45,387 nt of DNA from contig CAIXPL010000007.1 in the NCBI GenBank assembly GCA_903921325.1, forward strand, positions 1 to 45,387, written 5' to 3'. The notes beneath the pieces were generated by a model. The model worked only from the letters and a program-made list of their open reading frames with translations. It had not been told where the DNA came from and did not search any database. The position numbers were made by a program, and so were the translations under genes. The stretch is from an uncultured Pseudomonadota bacterium. GTDB taxonomy: Bacteria > Pseudomonadota > Gammaproteobacteria > Burkholderiales > SG8-39. Within the stretch, counting starts at the first letter, position 1; every line of letters begins with the position of its first letter. This document shows, piece after piece, positions 1 to 8,793 of the stretch.

Positions 1-554
1 GCAAACCCAGGGCCTGGGTAAACAACGACTCGATTCCGATGCTCATGGGCGTGGCCACCATTGCTGTGTCAGGCCCTCCAGTAGACACGACCTACCCCCC
101 GAGGCTCAAGTAAGATTCCACACTAAACGTCGAGGGACCCAATTATCTGGCCGATGATTTCACCAACGACATGGCACGCGAAGTCGATCTGCATGCGCAG
201 ATCGATGCCATGTTAAGTGGTGCGCCATTGTCAGGCTTTGTGGTGGAAGGTCTGTCGCCCTATGGCTTCATGACCTCGCGCTCGCGTCACATGGTCATGC
301 TGCAGGCCGTGCATATGGGCATACCGGTGGCGCGCGTGGGCCGTGGCAACAATGAAGGGTTCACGCCACCGCGCGATCGGTTCATTGGGGGCCGCAACCT
401 CACCGCAACGAAGGCGCGGCTGCTGCTGATGGCCTGTCTGATGCGCTTTGGCGCGCTGCCGCCAGCCGCTGACCCCAGCGCCCCCACCGCGGCAGAACTG
501 GCGGCGATTCGGGCCAAGCTCGCGCTCTATCAGGCGGTGTTTGACACGCACTGA
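1..554 (+). pseudogene. C-terminal part of a type II-like L-asparaginase, broken
   Basis: Residues encoded from about 171 to 554 match the C-terminal domain of bacterial L-asparaginases: GFVVEG, then GIPVARVGR, then the conserved GGRNLTATKARLLLMACL segment, and the end YQAVFDTH. Intact enzymes are about 330 residues and hydrolyse asparagine to aspartate and ammonia; the catalytic N-terminal domain lies off the left edge. The same frame continues upstream with a plausible PPVDTTYPP stretch but is cut by a TAA at 111-113. The stretch between that stop and the ATG at 171 does not look like the family. I read this as a decayed or interrupted gene. A short stand-alone frame starting at 171 is possible but would not fold as an asparaginase. 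Confidence 0.6.
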
Positions 555-555
555 C

Positions 556-1017
556 TCAACCATCCGCACGCAAAAAAGCTGCAACCGACGGATTGCTTTC
601 AAGGGCGGCCAGCTCCTGTGCGCTTGGCAATTGCGGCCGGTCGCGCACGGCATTCACCATGCACAGAAAGCCTAAGGGTTCGCCCTGATCGGCGCGAAAC
701 TGATGCCACTGCAGTGGTCCGATGCGGATGAGGTCGCGCTCGGCCACGGCATGCACGGTATCGCCTATAAGGCAATGGCCACGACCGTTCAGGATCATCA
801 CCGCGTGCAAATGCTCGTGGCGCTCCAGAGTCGAGAAGCCACCCGCTGCCACCTCGAAATAGCGCAGCTGGCAGGCAAGCTGCGGGTCATCAAAGAGCAG
901 TTGACGAGTGATGTCGCGAAACGGCGCACTACCTGCGGCCTTGTAGCGCAGCGTATCAACGTCCGCCCATTGCCCGCGACCCGTCGCCGCACGCCGATCA
1001 GGCGCGACCATGGGCAT
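556..1017 (-). CDS. small cupin-domain protein
   Basis: A single-domain cupin of about 153 residues. The metal-binding cupin motif 1 is visible as ERHEHLHAVMILNGRG (His-x-His plus a later glycine turn), and motif 2 as PLQWHQF. Cupins of this size bind a metal and act as sensors, isomerases or dioxygenase-like enzymes, so the reaction cannot be named. The longest frame begins at a TTG at 1050. I prefer the ATG at 1017 (another lies at 1011), which keeps the overlap with the upstream RuBisCO-like gene (stop at 998) to 20 bases. It is the last gene of a three-gene minus-strand operon (MFS carrier, RuBisCO-like protein, cupin), which suggests a shared substrate. Confidence 0.8.
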   Translation of the reverse strand: MPMVAPDRRAATGRGQWADVDTLRYKAAGSAPFRDITRQLLFDDPQLACQLRYFEVAAGGFSTLERHEHLHAVMILNGRGHCLIGDTVHAVAERDLIRIGPLQWHQFRADQGEPLGFLCMVNAVRDRPQLPSAQELAALESNPSVAAFLRADG

Positions 1018-2251
1018 GCACCGAGTGAACAAAGGCGCGGGTGCGCTCAAGTAAATCCTCGCGGGCGATCAGCAACGATCCACCAATCAAGAGCATCACA
1101 TCCTCCCCATAGTCGTTGAGCATCTCGGGCACACGCTCCACCGTCATGCCGCCGGCTGGGACCGGCAAGGCCGCGCGAGTACCAAGCAGTGGCTTACGGG
1201 CATGTTCGGCAATCAAAAGTGACTGCCCCCGGCTATAGGCAAAGCGCCCGCCGTGATTCACAAAAATGCTTGCGTCGGCACCCAGCAGCCTGAACAGGCT
1301 GCCAAAGAGCAGTGGTGGAGCGATACGGGCAGCACCGCCCATCGATGGATGCGCCAGCACCGGCACGCTGATGCGGTCGGCCACCATTTCGGCAAATACC
1401 GGCAAGCCGATCAAGGAGGGAGCCATCATCACCATCGCGCAGCCGGCGTCCTCTGCGATCCTGGCCTGCTCGATCAGGCGCCGCGGCGAACCGGTGAGAC
1501 TGGGCGCATAGACTGTGCGTACGCCCGTGGCGTCACGCACCTTGTCGAGCGCGCCCTGGCAGGCGCGGACTCTCTCGGCAAAGGGCGAATAGGCCTGATC
1601 AGAAAGCCCATGATCATCCTTGATGATGTCGATACCAGCCAGGGCGAACGTGTGGCACAGCTTCGCCAGCGCCTCGATCGGTAGACCCTGTGGCTTCAGC
1701 GCCGCACACGTGAGTGCGCGTCCGCGGGCCCCGGTGAGATCACGTATGCCTTCGAGTCCGAATTGCGGCCCCGCGAAGGTGCCCCTCAGACACTCCGGCC
1801 ACTCGACATCGACCCATTGCACATGCGCATGCAGCGAGGTGTTGCCAAAGAGCATGTTCATCATCTGCGCGATGTCCAGACCACGCGATGCGCTCCCGGC
1901 CAGGCCCATCGTGTCAAGCGCCAGATCGATTGCAACCTCGTAGCGATCAAGGCCGCGGCGCCCCAGGGGACTGTGATCAACCCGAGCGTGGACAATCCCG
2001 TCGCCGTCGCCTGCACCGCTCGCATCGCCAAGCGGACGAATCAAGTGGACCTGCCCTACCGTGTGATCAAGCACCCGCTGATCGGTAATCGCCGCCAAAG
2101 GCAACTCGACGCTTTGCTCCACCGCAATTGCTTGCGCGATAGCCTCAATCTGCCCAGCCGCCGCTTGTACTTCATAGAGCACCCGAATGCGCTCTTTACC
2201 GAATGCGCCTTCACCGGGGCGAGGAAGCGGGCTACCCGTGGCGGCGCTCAT
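998..2251 (-). CDS. RuBisCO-like protein (form IV large-subunit homologue)
   Basis: About 417 residues with the RuBisCO large-subunit fold. Aligned catalytic positions are ALKPQ (lysine 186, the counterpart of Lys175), KDDH at 211-214 (counterpart of the carbamylated Lys201 and ligands Asp203/Glu204), AHPSMGG around 300, and PAGGMTVERVPEMLNDYG near the C terminus. Lys177 is replaced by Gln, the metal-ligand Glu204 by His, and loop-6 Lys334 is absent, so it should not fix CO2. Related RuBisCO-like proteins act as enolases, isomerases or decarboxylases in methionine salvage and in apionate or similar sugar-acid catabolism; which one applies here is unknown. A GTG at 2260 overlaps the MFS stop as GTGA. 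The ATG at 2251 has TGAGGT just upstream, and I prefer it. Confidence 0.88.
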   Translation of the reverse strand: MSAATGSPLPRPGEGAFGKERIRVLYEVQAAAGQIEAIAQAIAVEQSVELPLAAITDQRVLDHTVGQVHLIRPLGDASGAGDGDGIVHARVDHSPLGRRGLDRYEVAIDLALDTMGLAGSASRGLDIAQMMNMLFGNTSLHAHVQWVDVEWPECLRGTFAGPQFGLEGIRDLTGARGRALTCAALKPQGLPIEALAKLCHTFALAGIDIIKDDHGLSDQAYSPFAERVRACQGALDKVRDATGVRTVYAPSLTGSPRRLIEQARIAEDAGCAMVMMAPSLIGLPVFAEMVADRISVPVLAHPSMGGAARIAPPLLFGSLFRLLGADASIFVNHGGRFAYSRGQSLLIAEHARKPLLGTRAALPVPAGGMTVERVPEMLNDYGEDVMLLIGGSLLIAREDLLERTRAFVHSVHAHGRA

Positions 2252-2256
2252 AGACC

Positions 2257-3573
2257 TCACACCCGATCGACTTTGACAATGTCAGGAAACCAGCGAAACC
2301 ACATCAACGCCACAATCACGGTACCCACACCGCCCACGACAGTGGCAGGTACCGTACCCCACCACGCCGCGGTGGCACCCGATTCGAACTCACCCAGTTG
2401 ATTGGATGTGCCGGTAAACAACCCAAAGGCGGCAAACACCCGCCCACGCATTTCATCCGGGGTAGCGTGCTGCACCAGTTGATTGCGAATCACCACGCTC
2501 ACATTGTCAGCGGCACCAAGAACGGCAAGCGCCGCGAGCGAGAGCACCATGCTGGTGGAGACTGCAAACACCATGGTGGCCAGGCCAAACACGGCGACCG
2601 CTGCAATCATCTTGCGTCCCATTGCCCTGCGGATCGGCAACCGCGATAGAAGGAACGCCGCGCCCAAGGCACCCACGGCCGGGGCTGAGCGCAGCATCCC
2701 CAGCCCCCACGGCCCCACTTGCAAGATGTCGCGCGCATAGATCGGTAGCAATGCGGTTGCCCCACCGAGCAACACCGCCACCATATCGAGCGAGATGGCT
2801 CCCAGCAGCACCGGCCGCGCACGAATGAAAGCGAGTCCGGAGAAAATCGACTCAAGCGAGGTACGCGACAGACTCTGAACGGGTGGTCGCGGCGGAATCG
2901 CAAGCATTCCAGATAGGGCAATCAAGGAACACAGCGCGCCCAGCGCGTACGGTGCCACCGACGATTGTGCAAACAGCAACCCGCCCAGCGCGGGTCCCAG
3001 AATATTGGCCAGTTGCCCCGCCGAGGAGGACGACGCAATGCCACGCGAGAGCAGCCGATCGGGCAACAGGCGCGGCATCATCGCGGCCATGGTCGGTTGA
3101 TCAAATGCGCGTACGCAGCCAACGATCAGTGCGGCGCCGTAGATCGCGATCGGGCTGAGCCGATCGAATGCGGTCGCCAGCGCAAGGGCAAGCAGCGTCA
3201 GTGTTTGCACGATGTCACAGGCCGCCACGACCAAGCGGCGGTCACAGCGATCAGCAACATGACCGACCACCAGGGTGAGCGGCACGATAGGGGCAAATTG
3301 AACCAGCCCGATGATGCCCAGACTCCAGGCACTGTCGGTGAGAGCATAGAGTTGCCAGCCGATCGCCACACTGGCCATGCGAAAGGCAAGCGTCGCCAGC
3401 ACCTTGGCCGACCAATGCAGAACAAACGGACGATGGGCAAACAGCGCGTCCGACACCCCGTGATCGTGACTGTCATCCTCCCGCTCATCCGGCGAAGCGC
3501 GCTCGGGGTTCGGCACCGCGCTTGCGATCGGCGCGGTGTCTTTGGCCGGTGAGGGCAATTCAGGGTCGGCCAT
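2257..3573 (-). CDS. MFS transporter, MFS_3 (EntS-like) type
   Basis: A protein of about 438 residues with a hydrophilic, acidic N-terminal tail of roughly 45 residues followed by about 12 hydrophobic segments. The loop between the second and third segments carries the MFS signature GHVADRCDRR. The second half contains HATPDEMRGRVFAAFGLF, a stretch typical of the MFS_3 family that includes enterobactin exporters. It probably moves a small molecule across the inner membrane; export or import cannot be told. Its stop overlaps the RuBisCO-like gene start region, so it heads the operon with that gene and the cupin. The start at 3573 has only a weak ribosome site. Confidence 0.85.
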   Translation of the reverse strand: MADPELPSPAKDTAPIASAVPNPERASPDEREDDSHDHGVSDALFAHRPFVLHWSAKVLATLAFRMASVAIGWQLYALTDSAWSLGIIGLVQFAPIVPLTLVVGHVADRCDRRLVVAACDIVQTLTLLALALATAFDRLSPIAIYGAALIVGCVRAFDQPTMAAMMPRLLPDRLLSRGIASSSSAGQLANILGPALGGLLFAQSSVAPYALGALCSLIALSGMLAIPPRPPVQSLSRTSLESIFSGLAFIRARPVLLGAISLDMVAVLLGGATALLPIYARDILQVGPWGLGMLRSAPAVGALGAAFLLSRLPIRRAMGRKMIAAVAVFGLATMVFAVSTSMVLSLAALAVLGAADNVSVVIRNQLVQHATPDEMRGRVFAAFGLFTGTSNQLGEFESGATAAWWGTVPATVVGGVGTVIVALMWFRWFPDIVKVDRV

Positions 3574-3814
3574 GTATCAGGCGATGCAGGGAAAGACGCA
3601 ATTATGCTTGAGTGCGTGGGCGGGCGTCTGCCAGTTCACTTCGTGCGCCTCCCCTGCCGGCGATCCCGACATTTGCGCCCCGTTGAATTCAAGTGCGCAG
3701 TGCCGAGGCGGTAGAATCACCTCGCGGTTGCCCGGTGGGATGACCGCCCACTCACGGACGACCCTGTGGCGCGCGTGCCTCACGCAATCGCCACGCACAA
3801 GGAGACAACACCGC

Positions 3815-4807
3815 ATGAATCTGCAACTGAGCGTGGGCATGGCCGCCAACCCGCGTACTTGGGCATTGTTCGATGGCCGGGTGCGACCCGATGCGATTGA
3901 CCTGGTGCCAAGCCCGGTATTCGCCTCGGAACTATTCTGGCGCCAGCTCAAGTTTGCCGATTTCGACGTCTCCGAAATGTCGATGTCCACGTTGATGATG
4001 GCACGCGCCAATGGCGATGACCGCTGGGTGGGCCTGCCGATTTTTACAACGCGCCGCATGTTTCACACCACCATCCTGGTGCGTCGCGATTCAGGCATTG
4101 AGTCGCCAGCGGACTTGCGCGGCAAGCGGGTTGGCGTCCCTGAGTATCAGCAGACGGCCGCACTGTGGACCCGCGGCGCCCTGCAACACGAATACGGTGT
4201 GCATGCGCGCGATCTGGAATGGTGGATGGAGCGGGTGCCCACCCACAGCCACCGTGGCGCGGTAGGTTTTGATGCGCCCGAGGGCATCACCATCAACCAG
4301 ATTCCGGTCGACAAGAACATTGGTTCGATGATGCTCTCAGGCGAGTTGCAGGCGGTGGTTCATTACATTGTTGACCCGAACCTGATCGATCGCAGCACCG
4401 CCGATCTGTGGCATCACCCCGATATCCGTCCGCTCTTTCCTGACCCGGTCGCCGAGGGCATCCGCTACTACAACAAGACCGCCTTGCTGCCCATCAACCA
4501 CGGCATGGTGATCAAGCGCGAGATCGTTGAGCGTCACCCGTGGGTGGTACTGAATCTGCTGAAAGCATTTGAGCGGGCCAACGACGTTGCCGAGCGTGAA
4601 CGCCAGGAACAGTGCGCCTACCACGTGGCGACTGGCCTGCTGCCAGTTGGCAGCCAGAAGGGGCTGCGCACGCAGCTCATTCGCCACGGCGTGCAAGCCA
4701 ACCGCCTGGTGCTGGAGACCGCCGCCCAGTACTCTCACGAGCAGGGACTCACGCCACGCCTGATGACCCTGCCCGAGTTATTTGCCAAAAGCACACTGGA
4801 TCAATAA
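3815..4807 (+). CDS. 4,5-dihydroxyphthalate decarboxylase-like / periplasmic-binding-fold protein
   Basis: About 330 residues. The frame is open from 3536, but the ATG at 3815 has a good AAGGAG at 3799-3804 and starts the homologous region (MNLQLSVGM, then ALFDGRVRPDAIDL). The core FDVSEMSMSTLMMARANG, DLRGKRVGVPEYQ and later LLKAFERA segments fit the family annotated as 4,5-dihydroxyphthalate decarboxylase, which shares the type II periplasmic-binding fold with NMT1/SsuA-like proteins. There is no signal peptide, which favours a cytoplasmic enzyme over a transport receptor. True family members remove CO2 from 4,5-dihydroxyphthalate, but many homologues are of unknown substrate. A divergent relative is encoded at 32114-33103. 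Confidence 0.78.
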   Translation: MNLQLSVGMAANPRTWALFDGRVRPDAIDLVPSPVFASELFWRQLKFADFDVSEMSMSTLMMARANGDDRWVGLPIFTTRRMFHTTILVRRDSGIESPADLRGKRVGVPEYQQTAALWTRGALQHEYGVHARDLEWWMERVPTHSHRGAVGFDAPEGITINQIPVDKNIGSMMLSGELQAVVHYIVDPNLIDRSTADLWHHPDIRPLFPDPVAEGIRYYNKTALLPINHGMVIKREIVERHPWVVLNLLKAFERANDVAERERQEQCAYHVATGLLPVGSQKGLRTQLIRHGVQANRLVLETAAQYSHEQGLTPRLMTLPELFAKSTLDQ

Positions 4808-4929
4808 CGGCCCATCTTCGCCCGCAGCTTGCAGCTCATGCCGCGCAGATTGCGGGACACGACCCCATGCGCGCTCGCGCACATGGAGCGCTGAGACCGG
4901 CCTGCTGGCACGCGCCCTTTCGTGCGAAT

Positions 4930-4951
4930 GCGGGGCCGCTCGCGGCCCCGC
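4930..4951. terminator. GC-rich hairpin between convergent genes
   Basis: A perfect 8-bp stem, GCGGGGCC and GGCCCCGC, with a 6-base loop lies between the stop at 4807 (plus strand) and the stop at 4958 (minus strand). Its position fits a bidirectional terminator for the two convergent genes. Neither side has a convincing run of T, so it may only be a transcription-pausing or RNA-protecting structure. Confidence 0.5.
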
Positions 4952-4957
4952 TGCGCC

Positions 4958-6052
4958 TTAGCGTCGCGCGTTGCGCTTGATTCGCGCCATGTAATTGTCA
5001 AAGGTGCCGTCGGCCACGCCAAACCAGTCGATCTGTTCATCCAGATAGGCCGCGTAGGACGCGTAGATGCGCTTGAAATCAGGATACTTGGCCGACCACT
5101 CCGCGTAGAGCGTCTGGGCTTCCTTGTAGCACACGTCCATGATCTCGTTGGAGAACCGGCGCAACTGCGCGCCGCCCGCGATCAGGCGTTTCATGGCCGG
5201 TGGATTCACATGATCGTAGCGCGCCGTCGCCACCGTATTGGATTCGGCGCAGGCGGCAGCAAAGATCGCCTGATAATCCTTGGGCAAGGCTTCCCATGCC
5301 TTCAGGTTCGGCAACAGAATCGAGGCGGCATTGCCCTCCCACCAACCAGGGGTGTAGTAGAACTTCGCCACCTTGTGCAGGCCGAGTTTTTCATCATCGT
5401 AGGGGCCAACCCATTCGGCCGCATCGATGGTGCCTTTCTCAAGGGCCGGGTAGATATCACCGGCGGCGATTTGCTGCGGGATGACGCCGATTCGCTCAAG
5501 CACTGCACCGGCCACGCCACCGACGCGGAACTTAAGCCCTTTGAGGTCGGCCACCGTCTTGATTTCCTTGCGGAACCAGCCGCCCATCTGGGTGGTGGTA
5601 TTCAGGCACGGAAAGGCAACGCAGTTATAGCCTTTCAGAAACTCATTGAACATTTCTCCGCCACCGCCCTGATACCACCACGCATTGTGCTGACGCGTGT
5701 TCATGCCAAACGGAATGATGGCACCCAGTGCAAATGTCGGGTTCTTGCCAAAATAGTAATAGGTGATGGTCTGGCCGCAATCGACCGATCCGGCCTGTAC
5801 CGCGTCGAGCACCTGCAGGCCGGGCACCAGTTCGCCTGCACCAAACACACGGATCTGGAAGCGACCGTCGGTGGCGTCGGACACCCGCTTGGCAATGTTC
5901 TCAGCCGCGCCGACCAGGGTATCGAGACTCTTTGGATAACTGGAGGCCAGGCGCCACTTCACCTCGGGCTGGGACTGTGCAAATGCCGGTGCGGCACCGG
6001 CTGCGAGTATGCCGGCCAGTCCGGTGCCTTGAACGAAGTCTCTGCGTCGCAT
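4958..6052 (-). CDS. TRAP transporter DctP-type substrate-binding protein
   Basis: A 364-residue periplasmic receptor. The N terminus MRRRDF followed by a hydrophobic stretch ending APAFAQ looks like a Tat-type signal. The mature part shows the DctP-family layout: VKWRLASSYPKSLDTL, FQIRVFGAGELVPGLQVLDAVQAG, then LKGLKFRV and a GTIDAAEWVGPYDD segment, as in receptors for alpha-keto acids and related monocarboxylates. A clear GAGGAG (6059-6064) precedes the ATG. No DctQ or DctM membrane subunit is in the window, so it is an orphan receptor that would have to use a carrier encoded elsewhere. An unrelated MFS gene follows the same strand upstream. Confidence 0.92.
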   Translation of the reverse strand: MRRRDFVQGTGLAGILAAGAAPAFAQSQPEVKWRLASSYPKSLDTLVGAAENIAKRVSDATDGRFQIRVFGAGELVPGLQVLDAVQAGSVDCGQTITYYYFGKNPTFALGAIIPFGMNTRQHNAWWYQGGGGEMFNEFLKGYNCVAFPCLNTTTQMGGWFRKEIKTVADLKGLKFRVGGVAGAVLERIGVIPQQIAAGDIYPALEKGTIDAAEWVGPYDDEKLGLHKVAKFYYTPGWWEGNAASILLPNLKAWEALPKDYQAIFAAACAESNTVATARYDHVNPPAMKRLIAGGAQLRRFSNEIMDVCYKEAQTLYAEWSAKYPDFKRIYASYAAYLDEQIDWFGVADGTFDNYMARIKRNARR

Positions 6053-6114
6053 AGTTGTCTCCTCAATTGTGTATGAAGGTCTTGTTGAAGTCGCTTTTCA
6101 ACGGCCCATGAATG

Positions 6115-6132
6115 GCGCCCGCGGCCGGGCGC
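6115..6132. terminator. possible hairpin terminator after the CynX-like MFS gene
   Basis: GCGCCCG and CGGGCGC form a perfect 7-bp stem with a 4-base loop, in the 133-base gap between the MFS stop (6186) and the TRAP receptor start (6052). Read on the minus strand it would end the MFS transcript before the receptor gene. No T-run follows, so the call is tentative. Confidence 0.35.
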
Positions 6133-6185
6133 GCTCGCGGCGATCTCCTCCGAATGCCCCGCGACGCGACCATTGTGCCGGTTTT

Positions 6186-7427
6186 TCAGGCCTCGGCGCC
6201 TTCGGGCTTTTCACCCAGATCAAGCAGCGCGGTCATCACCCAGGTGACACAGGGCCAGATCATCACTGGAGCAAAGGCCATCTGCGCCACGCCGGTCCAA
6301 TCCCACAGCAGCCCGCCCACGACCGGAGTGACCACGGCACAGCTATAGCTGATGGTGAGCATGGCCGCCGCGGTGCGGTGCACATCATGCGGTTCACTGA
6401 GCAGGGCCGGCAGCGCAAAGGCAAGCACAAACGTGACCGTTGTCGCGGCACCAAACAGGCCAGCCCAGGCCACGGTGAACGCCCCGTGGCTGAACACCAT
6501 GCCCAGGATGCCCAGGAGTGCGAAGCCTGAACTCACCCAATAGGCGCTGCGCCGCCGGCCCCAGCGGCCAGCCACTGCGATCATCAGAAAGGACGTGGGA
6601 ATCTGCCCCATGTTAAGGATGGTGAGGGTGGTCGGCACCCACTCTGATTCGCCACGCGAGGCAAGCAGATCGGGCAGGAAGAAATTGAGCGTGAAATAAA
6701 GACTATTCACGCTGCCAGTGAGAAACCCAAGCTTCCACACCATGGGGTTGTGCCAATCGGGCCACCAGCCAGAACCGGCTTTTGCCGCGCTCGCGAGACC
6801 TGCCTTGACCGTCGATGCCCCGGCGCGTCCACCGGGCAGGTAGGGCGCGGTGAACCAGACAGCCACCGCAGTAGCCACCACCGGCAGTGCCCACAGCGCA
6901 TTGGCCCAACGCCAACTGCCCTCTACCAGAGGCAGCACAAGGCCAGGCGTTGCCCAGACCGCAATGACCTGTCCAATCAAGAGGCCGCTCATGTACACGG
7001 CAGTGGCGTAGCCGATGCGATAGGGCATCCAGCCACGCACCAGCTGCGGCATCGCCGGCTGCATGATCGACAGGCCCATGCCCATGAACGCAGTGGCCGC
7101 AAAAAGTCCGATCGCCTCCAGCGCGAGCGACCGGCAGGCCGACGCGATGGCGGCCAGCACCATGCCTGCCACAACGGTGCCGATCGCGCCCAGACGGGAT
7201 ACGAGCAAAGCGCCGGGAATCGCCGCCATGGCAAATAGCAGCGAGGGCATAGCCGAGAGCACACCGACCTCGGTGTGGCTCAACCCCAGATCGGCATGCA
7301 ATAACGGAATCATGGGTGGCATGACCAGGATGCTCAGTCGCATGCACACGCCACTCATCCACAGCAGGCTGAGACTCACCCAGGGCGGGCATTCGTGTGC
7401 CCCGGCCGACCTGCCCATCATGCCCAT
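6186..7427 (-). CDS. MFS transporter, CynX/NimT-like
   Basis: About 413 residues with roughly 12 hydrophobic segments. The order of features (short polar N terminus, LSHTEVGVLSAMPSLLFAMAAIPGALL, ATAFMGMGLSIMQPAMPQLVR, SVNSLYFTLNFFLPDLL, and the late FVLAFALPALL) resembles the CynX/NimT group, which contains cyanate permease and nitroimidazole-related carriers. It is probably an inner-membrane carrier for a small organic anion, but the substrate is not visible. The ATG at 7427 lacks a clear ribosome site and another ATG lies at 7418. The gene is divergent from the LivK-like gene at 7580, with a shared promoter region of about 150 bases. Confidence 0.85.
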   Translation of the reverse strand: MGMMGRSAGAHECPPWVSLSLLWMSGVCMRLSILVMPPMIPLLHADLGLSHTEVGVLSAMPSLLFAMAAIPGALLVSRLGAIGTVVAGMVLAAIASACRSLALEAIGLFAATAFMGMGLSIMQPAMPQLVRGWMPYRIGYATAVYMSGLLIGQVIAVWATPGLVLPLVEGSWRWANALWALPVVATAVAVWFTAPYLPGGRAGASTVKAGLASAAKAGSGWWPDWHNPMVWKLGFLTGSVNSLYFTLNFFLPDLLASRGESEWVPTTLTILNMGQIPTSFLMIAVAGRWGRRRSAYWVSSGFALLGILGMVFSHGAFTVAWAGLFGAATTVTFVLAFALPALLSEPHDVHRTAAAMLTISYSCAVVTPVVGGLLWDWTGVAQMAFAPVMIWPCVTWVMTALLDLGEKPEGAEA

Positions 7428-7579
7428 CCATCCGGTCTGGCGGTCTGGCTATGTGTGCGACTACCCACTGTGTCTCCTCCGACCGCTCCTCGTCCTGCGG
7501 CGAGCCGCAAGGGTACCGCAACCCGATCGGCCAAGGGTCGCGCTATGATGCGCATCCCGCCCCATCGAGATTCAAGACC

Positions 7580-8776
7580 ATGATGCGCTTCCTTATCAAT
7601 CGTGTATCCGGCGCCGTGCTGCTCGCCCTCGCCGTATGCGCTCCGCTCCATGCCCAGACCATCAAGATCGGATTCATCAGCACGTTCAGCGGTCCGGGCG
7701 CTGCACAGGGTGATCAACTTGATCGCGGCGTCAAGCTCTATATGAAGCTGCATGGCAATGAATTGCCCCCGGGTGTCTCGGTCGAGATCATCCGCCGTGA
7801 CGACACCGGCGCGGTTCCCGATGCAGCCAAACGCGTGGCGCAAGAGCTGATCGTGCGCGACAAAGTGCAGTTCCTCACCGGCGTGGTGTGGACACCCAAC
7901 GCCGCCGCCATCGCCCCGCTCAGCACCGAGGCCAAAGTGCCCTTTATCAGCATGAATGCATCAGGCGCGCTGATCATGGCCAAGGCGCCCTACATGGCAC
8001 GCATGTCCTTCACGCTGTGGCAGTCGGCCTATCCGCTTGGACACTGGGCGGCCAAGCATTACAAGCGCGCCTATACCGCGGTGAGCGACTATGCGCCGGG
8101 CCACGAGGCCGAGGAGGGCTTCATCCGTGGCTTCAAGGAAGGCGGCGGCGAAGTGGTTGGCACGGTGCGTATCCCGCTCGCCAATCCTGACTACATCCCC
8201 TACATGCAGCGAATCAAGGATGCCAAGCCCGAAGCACTGTTCGCGTTCAATCCCGCCGGCAAAGCGGCTACCGCAATGATGAAAGCCTATGGCGATCTGG
8301 GACTCGCCAAAGCCGGTATCAAGTACATCGGCACCGGCGATATCACCACCGATGAAGAATTGCAGAACATGGGCGATGAGGCCCTGGGCGTGACGACCGT
8401 TCATCACTATTCGGCAGCCGCTGAGCGTCCCGCCAACAAGGCCTTCGTGGCGCGCTACCAAAAGGAATTCGGTGCTGACCAGAACCCTGGCTTCATGGTG
8501 GTCGATGCCTGGGACACGATGGATGCCATCTTCACCGCGATCCGCGAACAGAATGGCAAGGTTGACCCTGAGCGCACCATGGAACTGCTGAAGAAGTACA
8601 GCAGTAACAACAGCCCGCGTGGCACCGTGTCGATCGACCCGGCCACCCGTGAGGTGATCAATCCTGAGTATTTGCGCGAAGTGCGACGGGTCAATGGTCG
8701 CTTGGCCAACGTGGAAATCGAATCCATCAGCCAGGCGATCAAGGATCCATTGAAGGAATTGACACAGCCGAAATAG
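7580..8776 (+). CDS. branched-chain-type ABC transporter substrate-binding protein (LivK-like)
   Basis: About 398 residues. The frame is open from 7397, but the ATG at 7580 starts a clean Sec signal peptide (MMRFLINR, hydrophobic core, cut after LHA) leading into TIKIGFISTFSGPGAAQGDQLDRGVKL, the standard opening of the Peripla_BP_6 family. These receptors bind amino acids, amides or aromatic acids in the periplasm and deliver them to Liv-type ABC carriers. No permease lies next to it; the only Liv permease here is at 24-27 kb with its own two receptors. The gene is followed at short distance by an acyl-CoA synthetase on the same strand, which suggests that its ligand may be a carboxylic acid. 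Confidence 0.9.
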   Translation: MMRFLINRVSGAVLLALAVCAPLHAQTIKIGFISTFSGPGAAQGDQLDRGVKLYMKLHGNELPPGVSVEIIRRDDTGAVPDAAKRVAQELIVRDKVQFLTGVVWTPNAAAIAPLSTEAKVPFISMNASGALIMAKAPYMARMSFTLWQSAYPLGHWAAKHYKRAYTAVSDYAPGHEAEEGFIRGFKEGGGEVVGTVRIPLANPDYIPYMQRIKDAKPEALFAFNPAGKAATAMMKAYGDLGLAKAGIKYIGTGDITTDEELQNMGDEALGVTTVHHYSAAAERPANKAFVARYQKEFGADQNPGFMVVDAWDTMDAIFTAIREQNGKVDPERTMELLKKYSSNNSPRGTVSIDPATREVINPEYLREVRRVNGRLANVEIESISQAIKDPLKELTQPK

Positions 8777-8793
8777 GCATCTGTCGTCCTCGC

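Noticed and set aside
4922-6076. Long plus-strand frame of 384 codons
   Set aside because: It is antisense to the TRAP receptor gene, which has a signal peptide, ribosome site and clear family motifs; the plus frame shows no family and is a by-product of GC-rich codons.
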